NCBI GenBank assembly: GCA_016794285.1 | Contig: JAEUKO010000016.1 | Coordinates: 1 to 30,843, forward strand | DNA from: UBA1573 sp016794285 | GTDB lineage: Bacteria; Pseudomonadota; Alphaproteobacteria; Micavibrionales; Micavibrionaceae | Length of the DNA: 30,843 nucleotides | Reading direction: 5' to 3' | In this document: positions 6,352 to 14,775 of the stretch, in pieces | Position numbering within the stretch: position 1 is the first letter of the stretch | Layout of the letters: each line of letters starts with the position of its first letter | Position numbers and translations under genes: made by a program | Notes under the pieces: generated by a model | What the model was told of the DNA's origin: nothing | The model's input: only the letters and a program-made list of their open reading frames with translations | Databases searched by the model: none

Positions 6352-8562
6352 ATGCGCTTTTATGCCTACGTCACAACGACAGCCGTCTTTCTGAGTGCTT
6401 ATCTGCTATTCGTTGTTCAGCCTATGGTTGGCAAATATCTCCTTCCCTTGCTTGGGGGGGGACCGTCTGTGTGGAACACGGCCATGTTATTCTTCCAGAT
6501 TCTTCTGCTCGGCGGCTACGCCTACGCCCACGGAATGGCTCGTTTTGTGCCGGTGCGCAGCCAGTATATTGTCCACCTTTCCCTTTTTGTTTTGGCCGCT
6601 TTGTCGCTGCCTCTCGCCCTCACCCCGGGAGCCGAGCCTACCGGACAAGACCCTATGATGTGGCAACTTCGTACGATGTTGGGGATGGCCGCGGGTCCTT
6701 TCTTTATCCTTTCGGCAACCGCTCCGCTGCTTCAACAATGGTTTTCAAAAACCGCGCATGAACGGGCTGGAAATCCTTATTTCCTCTATGCCGCGAGCAA
6801 TATTGGCTCCATGCTTGCGTTGTTGTCCTATCCATTTTTGGTTGAACCCGCTTTGAATCTTTCCTCCCAATCCTTTGGTTGGTCATGGGGGTATGGCCTG
6901 CTGGGGGTTCTTATTCTGCTCTCCGCCCTACTCTCAAAGCCTGCAGCCAAGGTTGAAGAAAAAATAGAATCCGTGGAGGAAGATGTTCCGATAACATGGA
7001 GAAAACGCGGCGCGTGGCTCCTCCTTTCCTTTATTCCGTCCTCGCTGATGCTTGGTTTCACCAGTTACATCACCAGCGATGTGACAACAGTTCCTCTTTT
7101 CTGGATTATTCCGCTCTCTCTTTACCTGCTCACTTTCATTATTGCCTTTTCGGAGAAATCCTTCTTTTCCCTGCCCCTCACCCGCATTATCCAAGGGGCC
7201 TCTGTTTTACTGCTTCTGTTCCATATGATGTTCACGGGCCTGTTGGTTCGATGGGAATTCGCAGGTGTCCACGTTCTTTTCTTTTTCTTTACGGCTCTTC
7301 TCTGCCACCAAGAACTGGTTGCCCAGAAGCCAAAACCTCGCCACCTGACCGAATTTTTTCTTATCATGTCACTGGGGGGAGCTCTGGGGGGACTCTTTAA
7401 CTCGATGATTGCCCCACTTATTTTCTCGCTTCCTTATGAGTATATGGCGACAGCCCTGCTGAGCACATTTTTCCGCTTTAGCTCGTCGCAACCTCTGAGC
7501 TTTCTCGGTTTTGAACGGAAAGATTTCTTGAAAAAATACGCAAAATTCGCAGGCGTCATAGCTTTGGTTATTGCCATTTTGTTGGTAGATATGCCCCTTG
7601 CTACGTCTGTGTTTGGGGCCGGAATTGTCGTCCTCTGCAGCTACTATATGAACAGCCGCCTTACCTTTGGTGTTTTATGCGCCCTTCTTTTTCTGGTCTT
7701 CCCGATCCGGCAATGGACTTTGAGCGGTCAAGACCTCGTCACGTCCAGAAACTATTACGGAGTTATCCGTGTACGGGATGAAGGGGGCGTGCGGACTCTC
7801 CTTCACGGCGTCACCAACCACGGGGGACAATCCCTTGATCCGAAGGATCCGTTCAAACCATTTGGCTATTATGACTCTCATTCTGGCCTAGCTGATGTTT
7901 TTGCACTTCCTTACATGAACGCAGCAAATCAACCGAGAAAGATTGCCGTGATTGGCCTTGGAACTGGGGCGATTGCGTGCTTCTTCAATCGAGAAGACCG
8001 CAGCTTTGATTACTACGAAATTGATCCCGCCGTTGTTGAAGTTGCTCAAGACCCCAAATACTTCACCTATCTGAGTGATTGCGTCTCTCACTCAACTGTA
8101 CAAACTGGCGATGGCCGCCTTTTGATCGCCCATGCGCCGGACCATAGTTATGATGTCATTGAGCTGGATGCCTTCACCTCCGATAATATTCCCTTGCACA
8201 TCATCACCAAGGAAGCCATGCAGATCTACCTTCAAAAACTCAAGCCAGATGGAATTCTTGTTTTCCATGTGACCAACCGCTTTTTTGATCTTGAAAACGA
8301 ACTGGCCGTTACCGCGAAATCTCTTGGTTATAAAGCTCTTTTCAAGCTCAACATCGGCGATGATCCTCGAGAACTCAAAAAAGCAGGAAAAAGTCTTCAG
8401 CTTGCCACTCAGTCTTCGAAATATGTCGTGATTACTTCGAACGAGTCTGTCCAAGCCGATTTGCTGGAACGGGCGCAGAAATGGAAAGTTCTAACCGCCA
8501 ATGAAGACTGGAAGCCTTGGACCGATAGCTATGCCAATATCCTGCGCTCGATCAGACAATAG
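6352..8562 (+). CDS. Multi-pass membrane protein fused to a spermidine-synthase-like domain
   Basis: This 736-residue protein has two parts. Residues 1-450 form about 12-14 hydrophobic helices, beginning with a helix that includes LFVVQPMVGKYLLPLLGG, the opening typical of fused MFS/spermidine-synthase proteins. Residues about 470-736 are a Rossmann methyltransferase-like aminopropyltransferase domain: the nucleotide loop IGLGTG at 534-539, YYEIDPAVVEVA around 556, GDGR, and the active-site-like ELDAFTSDNIP at 604-614, whose D606 matches the catalytic aspartate of SpeE. The substrate of these membrane-tethered enzymes is not established, and no decarboxylase or other polyamine gene is nearby. 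The ATG has a good GGGGA ribosome-binding site. It converges on prfC, with only 8 bases between stops. Confidence 0.88.
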   Translation: MRFYAYVTTTAVFLSAYLLFVVQPMVGKYLLPLLGGGPSVWNTAMLFFQILLLGGYAYAHGMARFVPVRSQYIVHLSLFVLAALSLPLALTPGAEPTGQDPMMWQLRTMLGMAAGPFFILSATAPLLQQWFSKTAHERAGNPYFLYAASNIGSMLALLSYPFLVEPALNLSSQSFGWSWGYGLLGVLILLSALLSKPAAKVEEKIESVEEDVPITWRKRGAWLLLSFIPSSLMLGFTSYITSDVTTVPLFWIIPLSLYLLTFIIAFSEKSFFSLPLTRIIQGASVLLLLFHMMFTGLLVRWEFAGVHVLFFFFTALLCHQELVAQKPKPRHLTEFFLIMSLGGALGGLFNSMIAPLIFSLPYEYMATALLSTFFRFSSSQPLSFLGFERKDFLKKYAKFAGVIALVIAILLVDMPLATSVFGAGIVVLCSYYMNSRLTFGVLCALLFLVFPIRQWTLSGQDLVTSRNYYGVIRVRDEGGVRTLLHGVTNHGGQSLDPKDPFKPFGYYDSHSGLADVFALPYMNAANQPRKIAVIGLGTGAIACFFNREDRSFDYYEIDPAVVEVAQDPKYFTYLSDCVSHSTVQTGDGRLLIAHAPDHSYDVIELDAFTSDNIPLHIITKEAMQIYLQKLKPDGILVFHVTNRFFDLENELAVTAKSLGYKALFKLNIGDDPRELKKAGKSLQLATQSSKYVVITSNESVQADLLERAQKWKVLTANEDWKPWTDSYANILRSIRQ

Positions 8563-8570
8563 GCGGCTAT

Positions 8571-10139
8571 TTATTTGGTAGCTGTAAATTTAATGGCTGG
8601 ATTTTTGTCCTGCGCATCGTTCAAATGCCAGGCATTACGCGCCATAAAAACGGGGTCTCCGTCGTGGTCACTGGCAATCGATCCTCGGTATTCATCCAGA
8701 AAGGCTTTTAGTTTGGCGGGCTCCTGACTGGAAACCCACCGCGCTGTGTGAAGGCTGGTTGGCTCGAATCGAACGGGCAGACTATATTCCGTCCGGATGC
8801 GATCCCCGAGTACATCAAATTGAAGCTGGCCAACGACCCCAACAATCCAACTATTATCAAGAACGCTGCGGAAGACTCGCGCTACGCCCTCTTCGGCTAA
8901 CTGTTGCAAAGCGTTCCCCAAATGTTTGGCCTTGAGAGGATCATCTGCCACAATCCGTTGAAGATATTCCGGCGCGAAACTGGGAATGCCGGTGAAGGTC
9001 AATTTTTCGCCCTCGGTTAAAACATCACCAATTCTCAGATTTCCATGGTTGGGAATCCCGATAATGTCTCCAGCGACAGCCTCTTCAACCATCTCCCTCT
9101 CTTGCGCAAAGAACATCAGGGGCGAGTGAATAATCATCTGTTTGCTTGACCTTGCATGATACAATTTCATGCCTCGCTTGAATGTCCCCGAACACAGACG
9201 GGTGAAAGCAATGCGGTCTCTGTGTTTTGGGTCCATATTGGCTTGTATCTTGAACACAAAACCCGTGACCTTGTCTTCGTGAGGCTCAACAACCCTCTCC
9301 AACGTCTTTTGCGCACGCGGAGAAGGCGCAAATTTTCCAATCCCGCCCAGCAATTCACGCACACCGAAATTGTTGACCGCGCTTCCAAAAAAGACAGGCG
9401 ACATATGGCCTTCGAGATAATCTTCCACCGCAAACGGGGGACACGCTCCGCGTATCATGGCTACATCTTCGCGTAATTGGGCGGCTTGATCGGCAGGAAG
9501 CTTTCCATCAATCAAAGGGTCGTCAAGCCCCGAACAGGTCAAGCTGTCCGAAAGGGTTTCCCCCTTACTGCGATCGAACAACACCAGCCGATCATTCAAC
9601 AAATCGTAACACCCTTTGAAATCGCGCCCCATGCCGATAGGCCAACTGGCCGGAGTCACCTGCATCTGCAATTTGTCTTCGACTTCATCCATCAGGGCGA
9701 AAGGATCCTGACTTTCGCGGTCCATCTTGTTGATAAAGGTAATGATAGGAATATTGCGCAAACGGCAAACTTCAAACAATTTGAGAGTCTGGCTTTCAAT
9801 CCCCTTGGCCGCATCCAGAACCATAATCGCGCTATCCACGGCGGTCAGGGTGCGGTAAGTGTCTTCCGAGAAATCTTCGTGCCCGGGGGTATCCAGCAGA
9901 TTATAAGTCAGCCCTTCATAATCAAAAGTCATCACTGAAGACGCCACCGAAATTCCGCGTTCCTGCTCAACCTTCATCCAGTCCGAGCGAGCCCGACGCC
10001 GTTCACCACGCGCTTTGACCATTCCGGCAAGCTGAATGGCTCCTCCGAAGAGGAGAAGTTTTTCAGTTAAAGTTGTTTTCCCCGCATCGGGGTGCGCAAT
10101 AATCGCAAAGGTGCGGCGCGTTTCTACCAAACTTGTCAT
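8571..10139 (-). CDS. prfC: Peptide chain release factor 3 (RF3 GTPase)
   Basis: This is a 522-residue translational GTPase that recycles RF1/RF2 from the ribosome after termination. G1 is AHPDAGKT at residues 15-22, the switch II/G3 motif is DTPGHEDF at 83-90, and G4 is NKMD at 137-140. The RF3-specific stretch KARGERRRARSDWMKVEQERGIS distinguishes it from EF-G. Length is close to the E. coli protein (529). The ATG follows the stop of the DUF1491 gene without any intervening base, so translation is coupled to it. Confidence 0.97.
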   Translation of the reverse strand: MTSLVETRRTFAIIAHPDAGKTTLTEKLLLFGGAIQLAGMVKARGERRRARSDWMKVEQERGISVASSVMTFDYEGLTYNLLDTPGHEDFSEDTYRTLTAVDSAIMVLDAAKGIESQTLKLFEVCRLRNIPIITFINKMDRESQDPFALMDEVEDKLQMQVTPASWPIGMGRDFKGCYDLLNDRLVLFDRSKGETLSDSLTCSGLDDPLIDGKLPADQAAQLREDVAMIRGACPPFAVEDYLEGHMSPVFFGSAVNNFGVRELLGGIGKFAPSPRAQKTLERVVEPHEDKVTGFVFKIQANMDPKHRDRIAFTRLCSGTFKRGMKLYHARSSKQMIIHSPLMFFAQEREMVEEAVAGDIIGIPNHGNLRIGDVLTEGEKLTFTGIPSFAPEYLQRIVADDPLKAKHLGNALQQLAEEGVARVFRSVLDNSWIVGVVGQLQFDVLGDRIRTEYSLPVRFEPTSLHTARWVSSQEPAKLKAFLDEYRGSIASDHDGDPVFMARNAWHLNDAQDKNPAIKFTATK

Positions 10140-10481
10140 TTATAAGATCTGCTTGCCTTCAAAGGGGTTTTGTCCGCTACGGTCTTCTATCTCGATAACC
10201 CAAAGATCGGGATCACGATTGATCGCGCGGCGAATATACGCATCAGCATCGGATTCCGCAACTTGTTCGTCTTTTAAGGCCTTCATCCAGCCTAATTCTC
10301 CATTGATCCCGCGAATTTGGCTCAAGACGCGACATAGCCCGTTCAAAAGGTTAATCTTGAGCAAGACAGTCCCCGAGGCATAGGCCCCCTTTTGCGCTAC
10401 ATAATACGGGATACACGCCAAAGTCATCTGGCGCAAATGAGCATCGACCCAAAGTCCGGTTGGCAAACGAGCATCGCTCAT
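10140..10481 (-). CDS. DUF1491 family protein
   Basis: This is a 113-residue soluble protein of unknown function. The family, found mostly in Alphaproteobacteria, is recognised by LPTGLWVDAHLRQ at the N-terminus and the C-terminal block ADAYIRRAINRDPDLWVIEI followed by EDRSGQNPFEG. It lies between fur (20 bases upstream) and prfC (zero bases downstream) and is certainly on the same transcript. A Shine-Dalgarno-like AGAGGAAAG precedes the ATG. No catalytic residues or membrane segments can be named. It supports the alphaproteobacterial assignment of the contig. Confidence 0.85.
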   Translation of the reverse strand: MSDARLPTGLWVDAHLRQMTLACIPYYVAQKGAYASGTVLLKINLLNGLCRVLSQIRGINGELGWMKALKDEQVAESDADAYIRRAINRDPDLWVIEIEDRSGQNPFEGKQIL

Positions 10482-10501
10482 TTTGGGGAAACTTTCCTCT
10501 G

Positions 10502-10909
10502 CTATTTTTCAATCTTCCGGCCATAAAGTTCAAGCCGATGATCGAGAAGATCGTAACCAAGTTCTTTGGCAATCCGAAGCTTGATCTTTTCAAGCTCGGC
10601 ATTTTTGAACTCAATGACATCTCCGGTTTCGAGGTCTATTAAGTGATGGTGATGGTCCAGATTGTTCACTTCATAGCGGGAAAAATTCTCATTAAAATCA
10701 TGGCGGACAATAAAACCCATCTCGTCCAACATCGACAATGTACGGTAAACAGTAGCAATGCTGATGGATGGATCTTGTTCTTTGGCCCGCAGATAGACTT
10801 CATCAACCGAAGGATGATCTGAGGCTTTCTCAAGTGTACTTAAAATAACCCGCCTCTGCCCCGTCATCTTAAGTCCGGCTTCAATGCAGCGTGAGAGTAA
10901 GTCTTTCAT
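10502..10909 (-). CDS. fur: Fur-family transcriptional regulator (Fur/Mur type)
   Basis: This 135-residue metal-responsive repressor has a winged-helix N-terminus (MTGQRRVILSTLE; recognition helix near SISIATVYRTLSML at 48-61) and a metal-binding dimerisation domain with the HHHH cluster at 86-89 and LIDLETGDVIEF. The C-terminus IAKELGYDLLDHRLELYG is typical of alphaproteobacterial Fur/Mur. The CXXC structural zinc motifs of E. coli Fur are absent, which is usual for this subgroup. Whether the metal is iron or manganese cannot be read from sequence, and Irr is less likely because the heme-regulatory motif is not seen. The gene is read 18 bases behind a polysaccharide-locus membrane protein and 20 bases before DUF1491. 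Confidence 0.9.
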   Translation of the reverse strand: MKDLLSRCIEAGLKMTGQRRVILSTLEKASDHPSVDEVYLRAKEQDPSISIATVYRTLSMLDEMGFIVRHDFNENFSRYEVNNLDHHHHLIDLETGDVIEFKNAELEKIKLRIAKELGYDLLDHRLELYGRKIEK

Positions 10910-10927
10910 TTTTACGCCCCCACCCGA

Positions 10928-12493
10928 TCAATGCATATACGTCAAAGAAAACAGAACATGGTTGTCTGTATAGTCTTCGGAAGAAATTGTAGAAATCCGC
11001 CTCCGGTAATTATACTCAGCCCCTGCCGATAAATTGTCGGAAAGCTTGTAATCGGCTTCGACTCCGGCTTCCAGAAGCTTGTTTTTGCGCGAGGTTCCCG
11101 AGAGAGAATAGTCATTGTCATCATAACGCACGCTTGTGGCTCCACTGAGGCGCGTGGTGAGGCTGCTCCGTAATTCCGCTTGATGCGACGTGGTCATTGA
11201 CCCACCAGTTCCCGATACGCTTGGCTCGCTAAAATACCGTGCCGATTGAAGGGACAAGGCCGTCAAAGGAGTGATTTCCCAAACAAACGACCCGCCGACA
11301 TAGGGATCTTTAACATCAAACTCGCCCTCATGCTTGCGGTGAAGATAGCCGCCAAACAAGCTCCCGCGATAAAGACTTGCCGTATGAAACTTGAGCCCCA
11401 AACGCGTGTTTACTCTGCTTGCCCGATCTTCAGTCCCGTTGATGAGAGAATAATCCGTTGTGTTATAGGTAACTTCAAGAAAGAGCTCATTTTCTGGCAG
11501 ATATTCAAAGGCAATATTTGATTGATATGTGTTCGAGTTTTTCTCGAAATAATCCCCGCTCCCGAGCAAGAAACGATCTGACTCCAGCTCACTCTTTTCT
11601 GTACTGCCAAAGAGCTTGAGCTGAATATAGCTGAGAGCGCGTGTAAAACTCAAACTTCCCTTGGTTGCGTTATAATCAACTGTGTCGCCCCCTTCTTGGT
11701 CTTCCCCTGCCCCACGCCCGTAATGTTTGCGGTTCCGTTCCAACCCTCCCACGACATAAGTTTCATAGGCAATGTCATACTGACCGGATAACAGAAAACC
11801 GTAATCGGTATAATCCTTGTGGCTGTATCTTTTATAGGAAGCTTTTTCAGCCTTTGTTCCGAAATAAAGCGAATGGCGATTCCAGTTGGTTTGCACCGCG
11901 AGGCCCGGCTCAAACACCGTTACCATATCGGAAGATGTGTCGTTTTTGCTTAGAAAGATATTGTCGTGAATATTTGTTTCTACCTTAACCCCGGGGGAGA
12001 TCATAAATCCTCCCAAAGGAATGCCAATCGTGGATTGGTCAGAAATTTTTGAAGGTGGCAGAGAAAGAATATTGTCAGGAGAGGTTGGCTGAGCCCACAC
12101 AGGCGAAGAAGAAAGAGATAAGACACCGACAACAAGCAGCAGCATCCGCCGAGGGTGAGCCTCTAGGCCAGATTTGAACAACCGTCCCAAAGCAATTCCC
12201 AACACGACCCCCACGCAATTGGCAAGAGCATCACGGACGGAAGCTTGCCGACCGCCGATAATATCTTGCAAAACCTCGTTCAAAACTCCCATTAACATCA
12301 ATAAAAATCCGGTTATAAGATGAGCCCGCAAAGAAGATAAAAGAACAACCGGAATCACCATTAAAAAACTATAAGCAAGAACGTGAAGCAGCTTATCTGA
12401 CTCATTCGGCGTTGTAATAAGGTGCGGAATGAGAGAAAGCCCCGCGACAAGAGCAATCATCACAGCCCAAAGAAAATGGGAAGCTCTTCTCAT
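10928..12493 (-). CDS. VanZ-like domain fused to an outer-membrane beta-barrel protein
   Basis: This 521-residue protein combines two usually separate modules. Residues 1-108 are VanZ-like: four helices (about 7-25, 34-55, 57-79, 88-106) with the family signature SDKLLHVLAYSF and LNEVLQDIIGGRQASVRDAL followed by AN. Residues 113-134 (HPRRMLLLVVGVLSLSSSPV then WA) look exactly like a signal peptide with an A-X-A-type cleavage site before QPTSPD. Residues about 135-521 show alternating aromatic/polar strands and end in SLTYMH, typical of a BBP2-like outer-membrane barrel of exopolysaccharide loci. There is no frameshift. M117 (ATG at 12143-12145) could restart translation but has no well-placed Shine-Dalgarno sequence. 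It starts 12 bases after the co-polymerase gene, so a role in polysaccharide export is inferred. Confidence 0.8.
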   Translation of the reverse strand: MRRASHFLWAVMIALVAGLSLIPHLITTPNESDKLLHVLAYSFLMVIPVVLLSSLRAHLITGFLLMLMGVLNEVLQDIIGGRQASVRDALANCVGVVLGIALGRLFKSGLEAHPRRMLLLVVGVLSLSSSPVWAQPTSPDNILSLPPSKISDQSTIGIPLGGFMISPGVKVETNIHDNIFLSKNDTSSDMVTVFEPGLAVQTNWNRHSLYFGTKAEKASYKRYSHKDYTDYGFLLSGQYDIAYETYVVGGLERNRKHYGRGAGEDQEGGDTVDYNATKGSLSFTRALSYIQLKLFGSTEKSELESDRFLLGSGDYFEKNSNTYQSNIAFEYLPENELFLEVTYNTTDYSLINGTEDRASRVNTRLGLKFHTASLYRGSLFGGYLHRKHEGEFDVKDPYVGGSFVWEITPLTALSLQSARYFSEPSVSGTGGSMTTSHQAELRSSLTTRLSGATSVRYDDNDYSLSGTSRKNKLLEAGVEADYKLSDNLSAGAEYNYRRRISTISSEDYTDNHVLFSLTYMH

Positions 12494-12505
12494 CCCCCCG
12501 TCCCC

Positions 12506-14567
12506 TTACGCGGCTTGGCCAATATTTGGCAACAAGAAATCAGATCCCACAGCACCTTCTTTGTATTTCTCAATATCGACACGGTTTAAGACGACCCCCA
12601 GAACGGGAACCGCATAGGTTTTGAGCAATGCCAACATACCGGACATATCCTGTTTGGAAGTTTTCATCCACTCAGTCACAACGATAACACCATCTGCCTG
12701 ATTGGCAATAGCCCCAGCCTCAGAATGTGCCAAAATTGGTCCGGTATCCACCAAAATATAACCATAAGTCTTTTTCAACTCAGCGAACAATTCATGCATC
12801 CGCTCAAAATGGATTGGCCCCATATCCTGTCCGGTTTTTCCGCCGCGCAAAATAGCAAGACCGTTCGGATCCCGTGCAATAGCCTCGGCCAAAGGAGAGC
12901 GTCCAGATAAGACATCGGCAAGGCTGGCTCCACCGCTGCCCTTCAACATCGTCGTCAAACTCGGCTTAAGGAAGTCGGCATCAATCACGATAACCTTGTG
13001 TCCTTGGGCCATCAAAGAATACGCAAGGGCTGTAACCAGCGTGGTTCTCCCCTCTTTGGGCAGAGCAGACGTCACCAAAACGGCCTTAGCCGGAGTGCCA
13101 AACAATCCCGCCATATATATCCGTTTGACGGCTTCCTTAAAGGTTGAGTTCTGAGCAGAGCGCGCCGCCATCAAAGGATTGTCAACTTTTGGCAAAATGC
13201 CCAAGGGGCGAACTCCCAATTTGCGTACGTCTTCGTAATTGGCAAGACCAGAACTCAAAATTTCCGAGATAAAGACAACGGCGAGAGCAAAGCTTCCTGC
13301 AAACACGAGGTTGACAATCATCAAGAGGGTTTTCCCGGGCTTGACCGGATAAAGCGGAGCCACAGCCGCCGAGACCACAACAGCATCTGGCCGCGCAAAA
13401 CTGACCTGTGATTGCAAGTTTTCGTAGTTATTCAAAAACCCATCAAGAAGTTTCTGACTGGCATCTTGTTCAACCACAAGGCTCTTAAGCGTCACCAACT
13501 TGACCCTCATGTTATCAGCTTGTCTTTTCAAAGCCTCAAGACGTTCTTGCAGCATGGCTTCTTGAGCCTCTGTCGCTTTGAGGTCATTGAGCAACGAGAC
13601 TTTAATATTGGTTATTTCGGTTTTAATGGCACCCTCGACTTGGCCATACTGACTGGAAGCTGCACGAAGCCCGGGGTGATTGGGGCCATAGCGTGAACTC
13701 AACCCCTGCATTTGCTGGCCGGCAAGACTTTTTTGTTCCTTAAGGTGTTGAATGAGGGGAGAACTGACCACATCGCCAATGGCATCTGGAGTGCCCTCTT
13801 CTTCAGCAACTTCAATGGCCTTCAGCTTAGCTTGCAAGTCAAACTTATGAACCTGCACTGGGGCGATCTGATTGGAAATGTCTGAAATCTGCTGGTAAAC
13901 CAGTTCTTGGGAATCCTTGCCAACCGCTAAGTCTTCCTTGGCGCGAAATTCGTTGACGGCTTGAGACTTTTGAATGACATCCGCCTTAAGATCTTTAACC
14001 TTGGTTTCGAACCACTCACGCAATTGCTCAACACGTTGACGCTTAAAGTCTATCTGGGACTCAAGATAAGCCTGCACATGGGCATTGGCGATCTGCGCTG
14101 CTTTTTCTGGGTCTTTGTCTTTGTAAGAAACTTCAATGACCCGCGACAAGCCTTGGGGATAAACTGAAAGATTCTTGGTGAAGGTTGCAAGCATCTTTTT
14201 AGGATCAGACGCAACCTCAGCAAACTCTGGGAATTGGCTTATATCCAGTTTCTTAAGGGTCAATGCCGCCAAGCTCGGGGAAGAAAGCATTTTAATTTCA
14301 GTTTGAACTGTTAATTCACTGAATTTGTTTCCTTCGGTGACATCATTAAAATCTGCCAGCTTGACAGTCTTGTCTTCAATCATCACTGAAGAAGATGCGG
14401 CATAATAAGTCGGACGCATCAAGACAACCAAAGTTCCCAGCAAAAAGGTTACGGCTCCAACCGCAACAATCATCCGNNNNNNNNNNGCGACGCCGCCAAA
14501 GGATCAAGAAAATGTCCCGTATGTCCGGAAGTGTATCCATCGCGGGAGAAAATTCATCGTTTTGCAT
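12506..14567 (-). CDS. Polysaccharide co-polymerase with BY-kinase-like domain (Wzc/GumC type), interrupted by assembly gap
   Basis: The gene starts at the ATG at 14567 (MQNDEFSPAMDTL, then DIFLILWRRR), enters a run of ten Ns, and continues from 14476 to its stop at 12506, giving roughly 685 residues. After the gap come a transmembrane helix (MIVAVGAVTFLLGTLVVLM), a periplasmic Wzz domain with long coiled coil, a second helix near codons 13260-13340, and a cytosolic BY-kinase-like domain. Walker A reads ALPKEGRTTL: the usual lysine is arginine (AGA at 13046-13048). Walker A' is VIVIDADFLKPS and Walker B ILVDTGP. The C-terminus lacks a tyrosine cluster (a single Tyr in DIEKYKEG). It probably controls chain length and export, and kinase activity is doubtful. 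It is divergent from wecB. Confidence 0.9.
14477..14486. other. Assembly gap (10 Ns) inside the co-polymerase gene
   Basis: Ten consecutive Ns break the co-polymerase reading frame. The frame before the gap (ending WRRR) and the frame after it (R-MIVAVGAV) both clearly belong to the same Wzz-type N-terminus, but ten bases would put them out of register by one. The true length must therefore be a multiple of three, so the N count is a placeholder. Confidence 0.97.
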
Positions 14568-14648
14568 TTGTAAGGAAATCCTTGCCTAAATTTTCATTCT
14601 ATCAGCCAGCCCACCCATCACCAAGGCTGGATTTTTCAGGGTTTTTTG

Positions 14649-14654
14649 TATAAT
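14649..14654 (+). promoter_or_regulatory. Candidate -10 element for wecB-tagA
   Basis: A perfect TATAAT lies 122 bases before the wecB ATG in the 208-base divergent region between the co-polymerase and wecB. No good -35 is found at 16-18 bases (GCTGGA at 17). The remaining intergenic sequence contains a short frame (14685-14804, 39 codons) that overlaps the wecB start. Confidence 0.3.
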
Positions 14655-14775
14655 CCCCAAAGAAAATAGGCAAGAAGTTTAACCATGTTCTCCCATAAGA
14701 TTGTAAAAAACTTGCTTTTTTCTCAAGGGCTCGTTACGGATAGCCCGTTCCACTTTCGATTTTCGGACTTGAATT

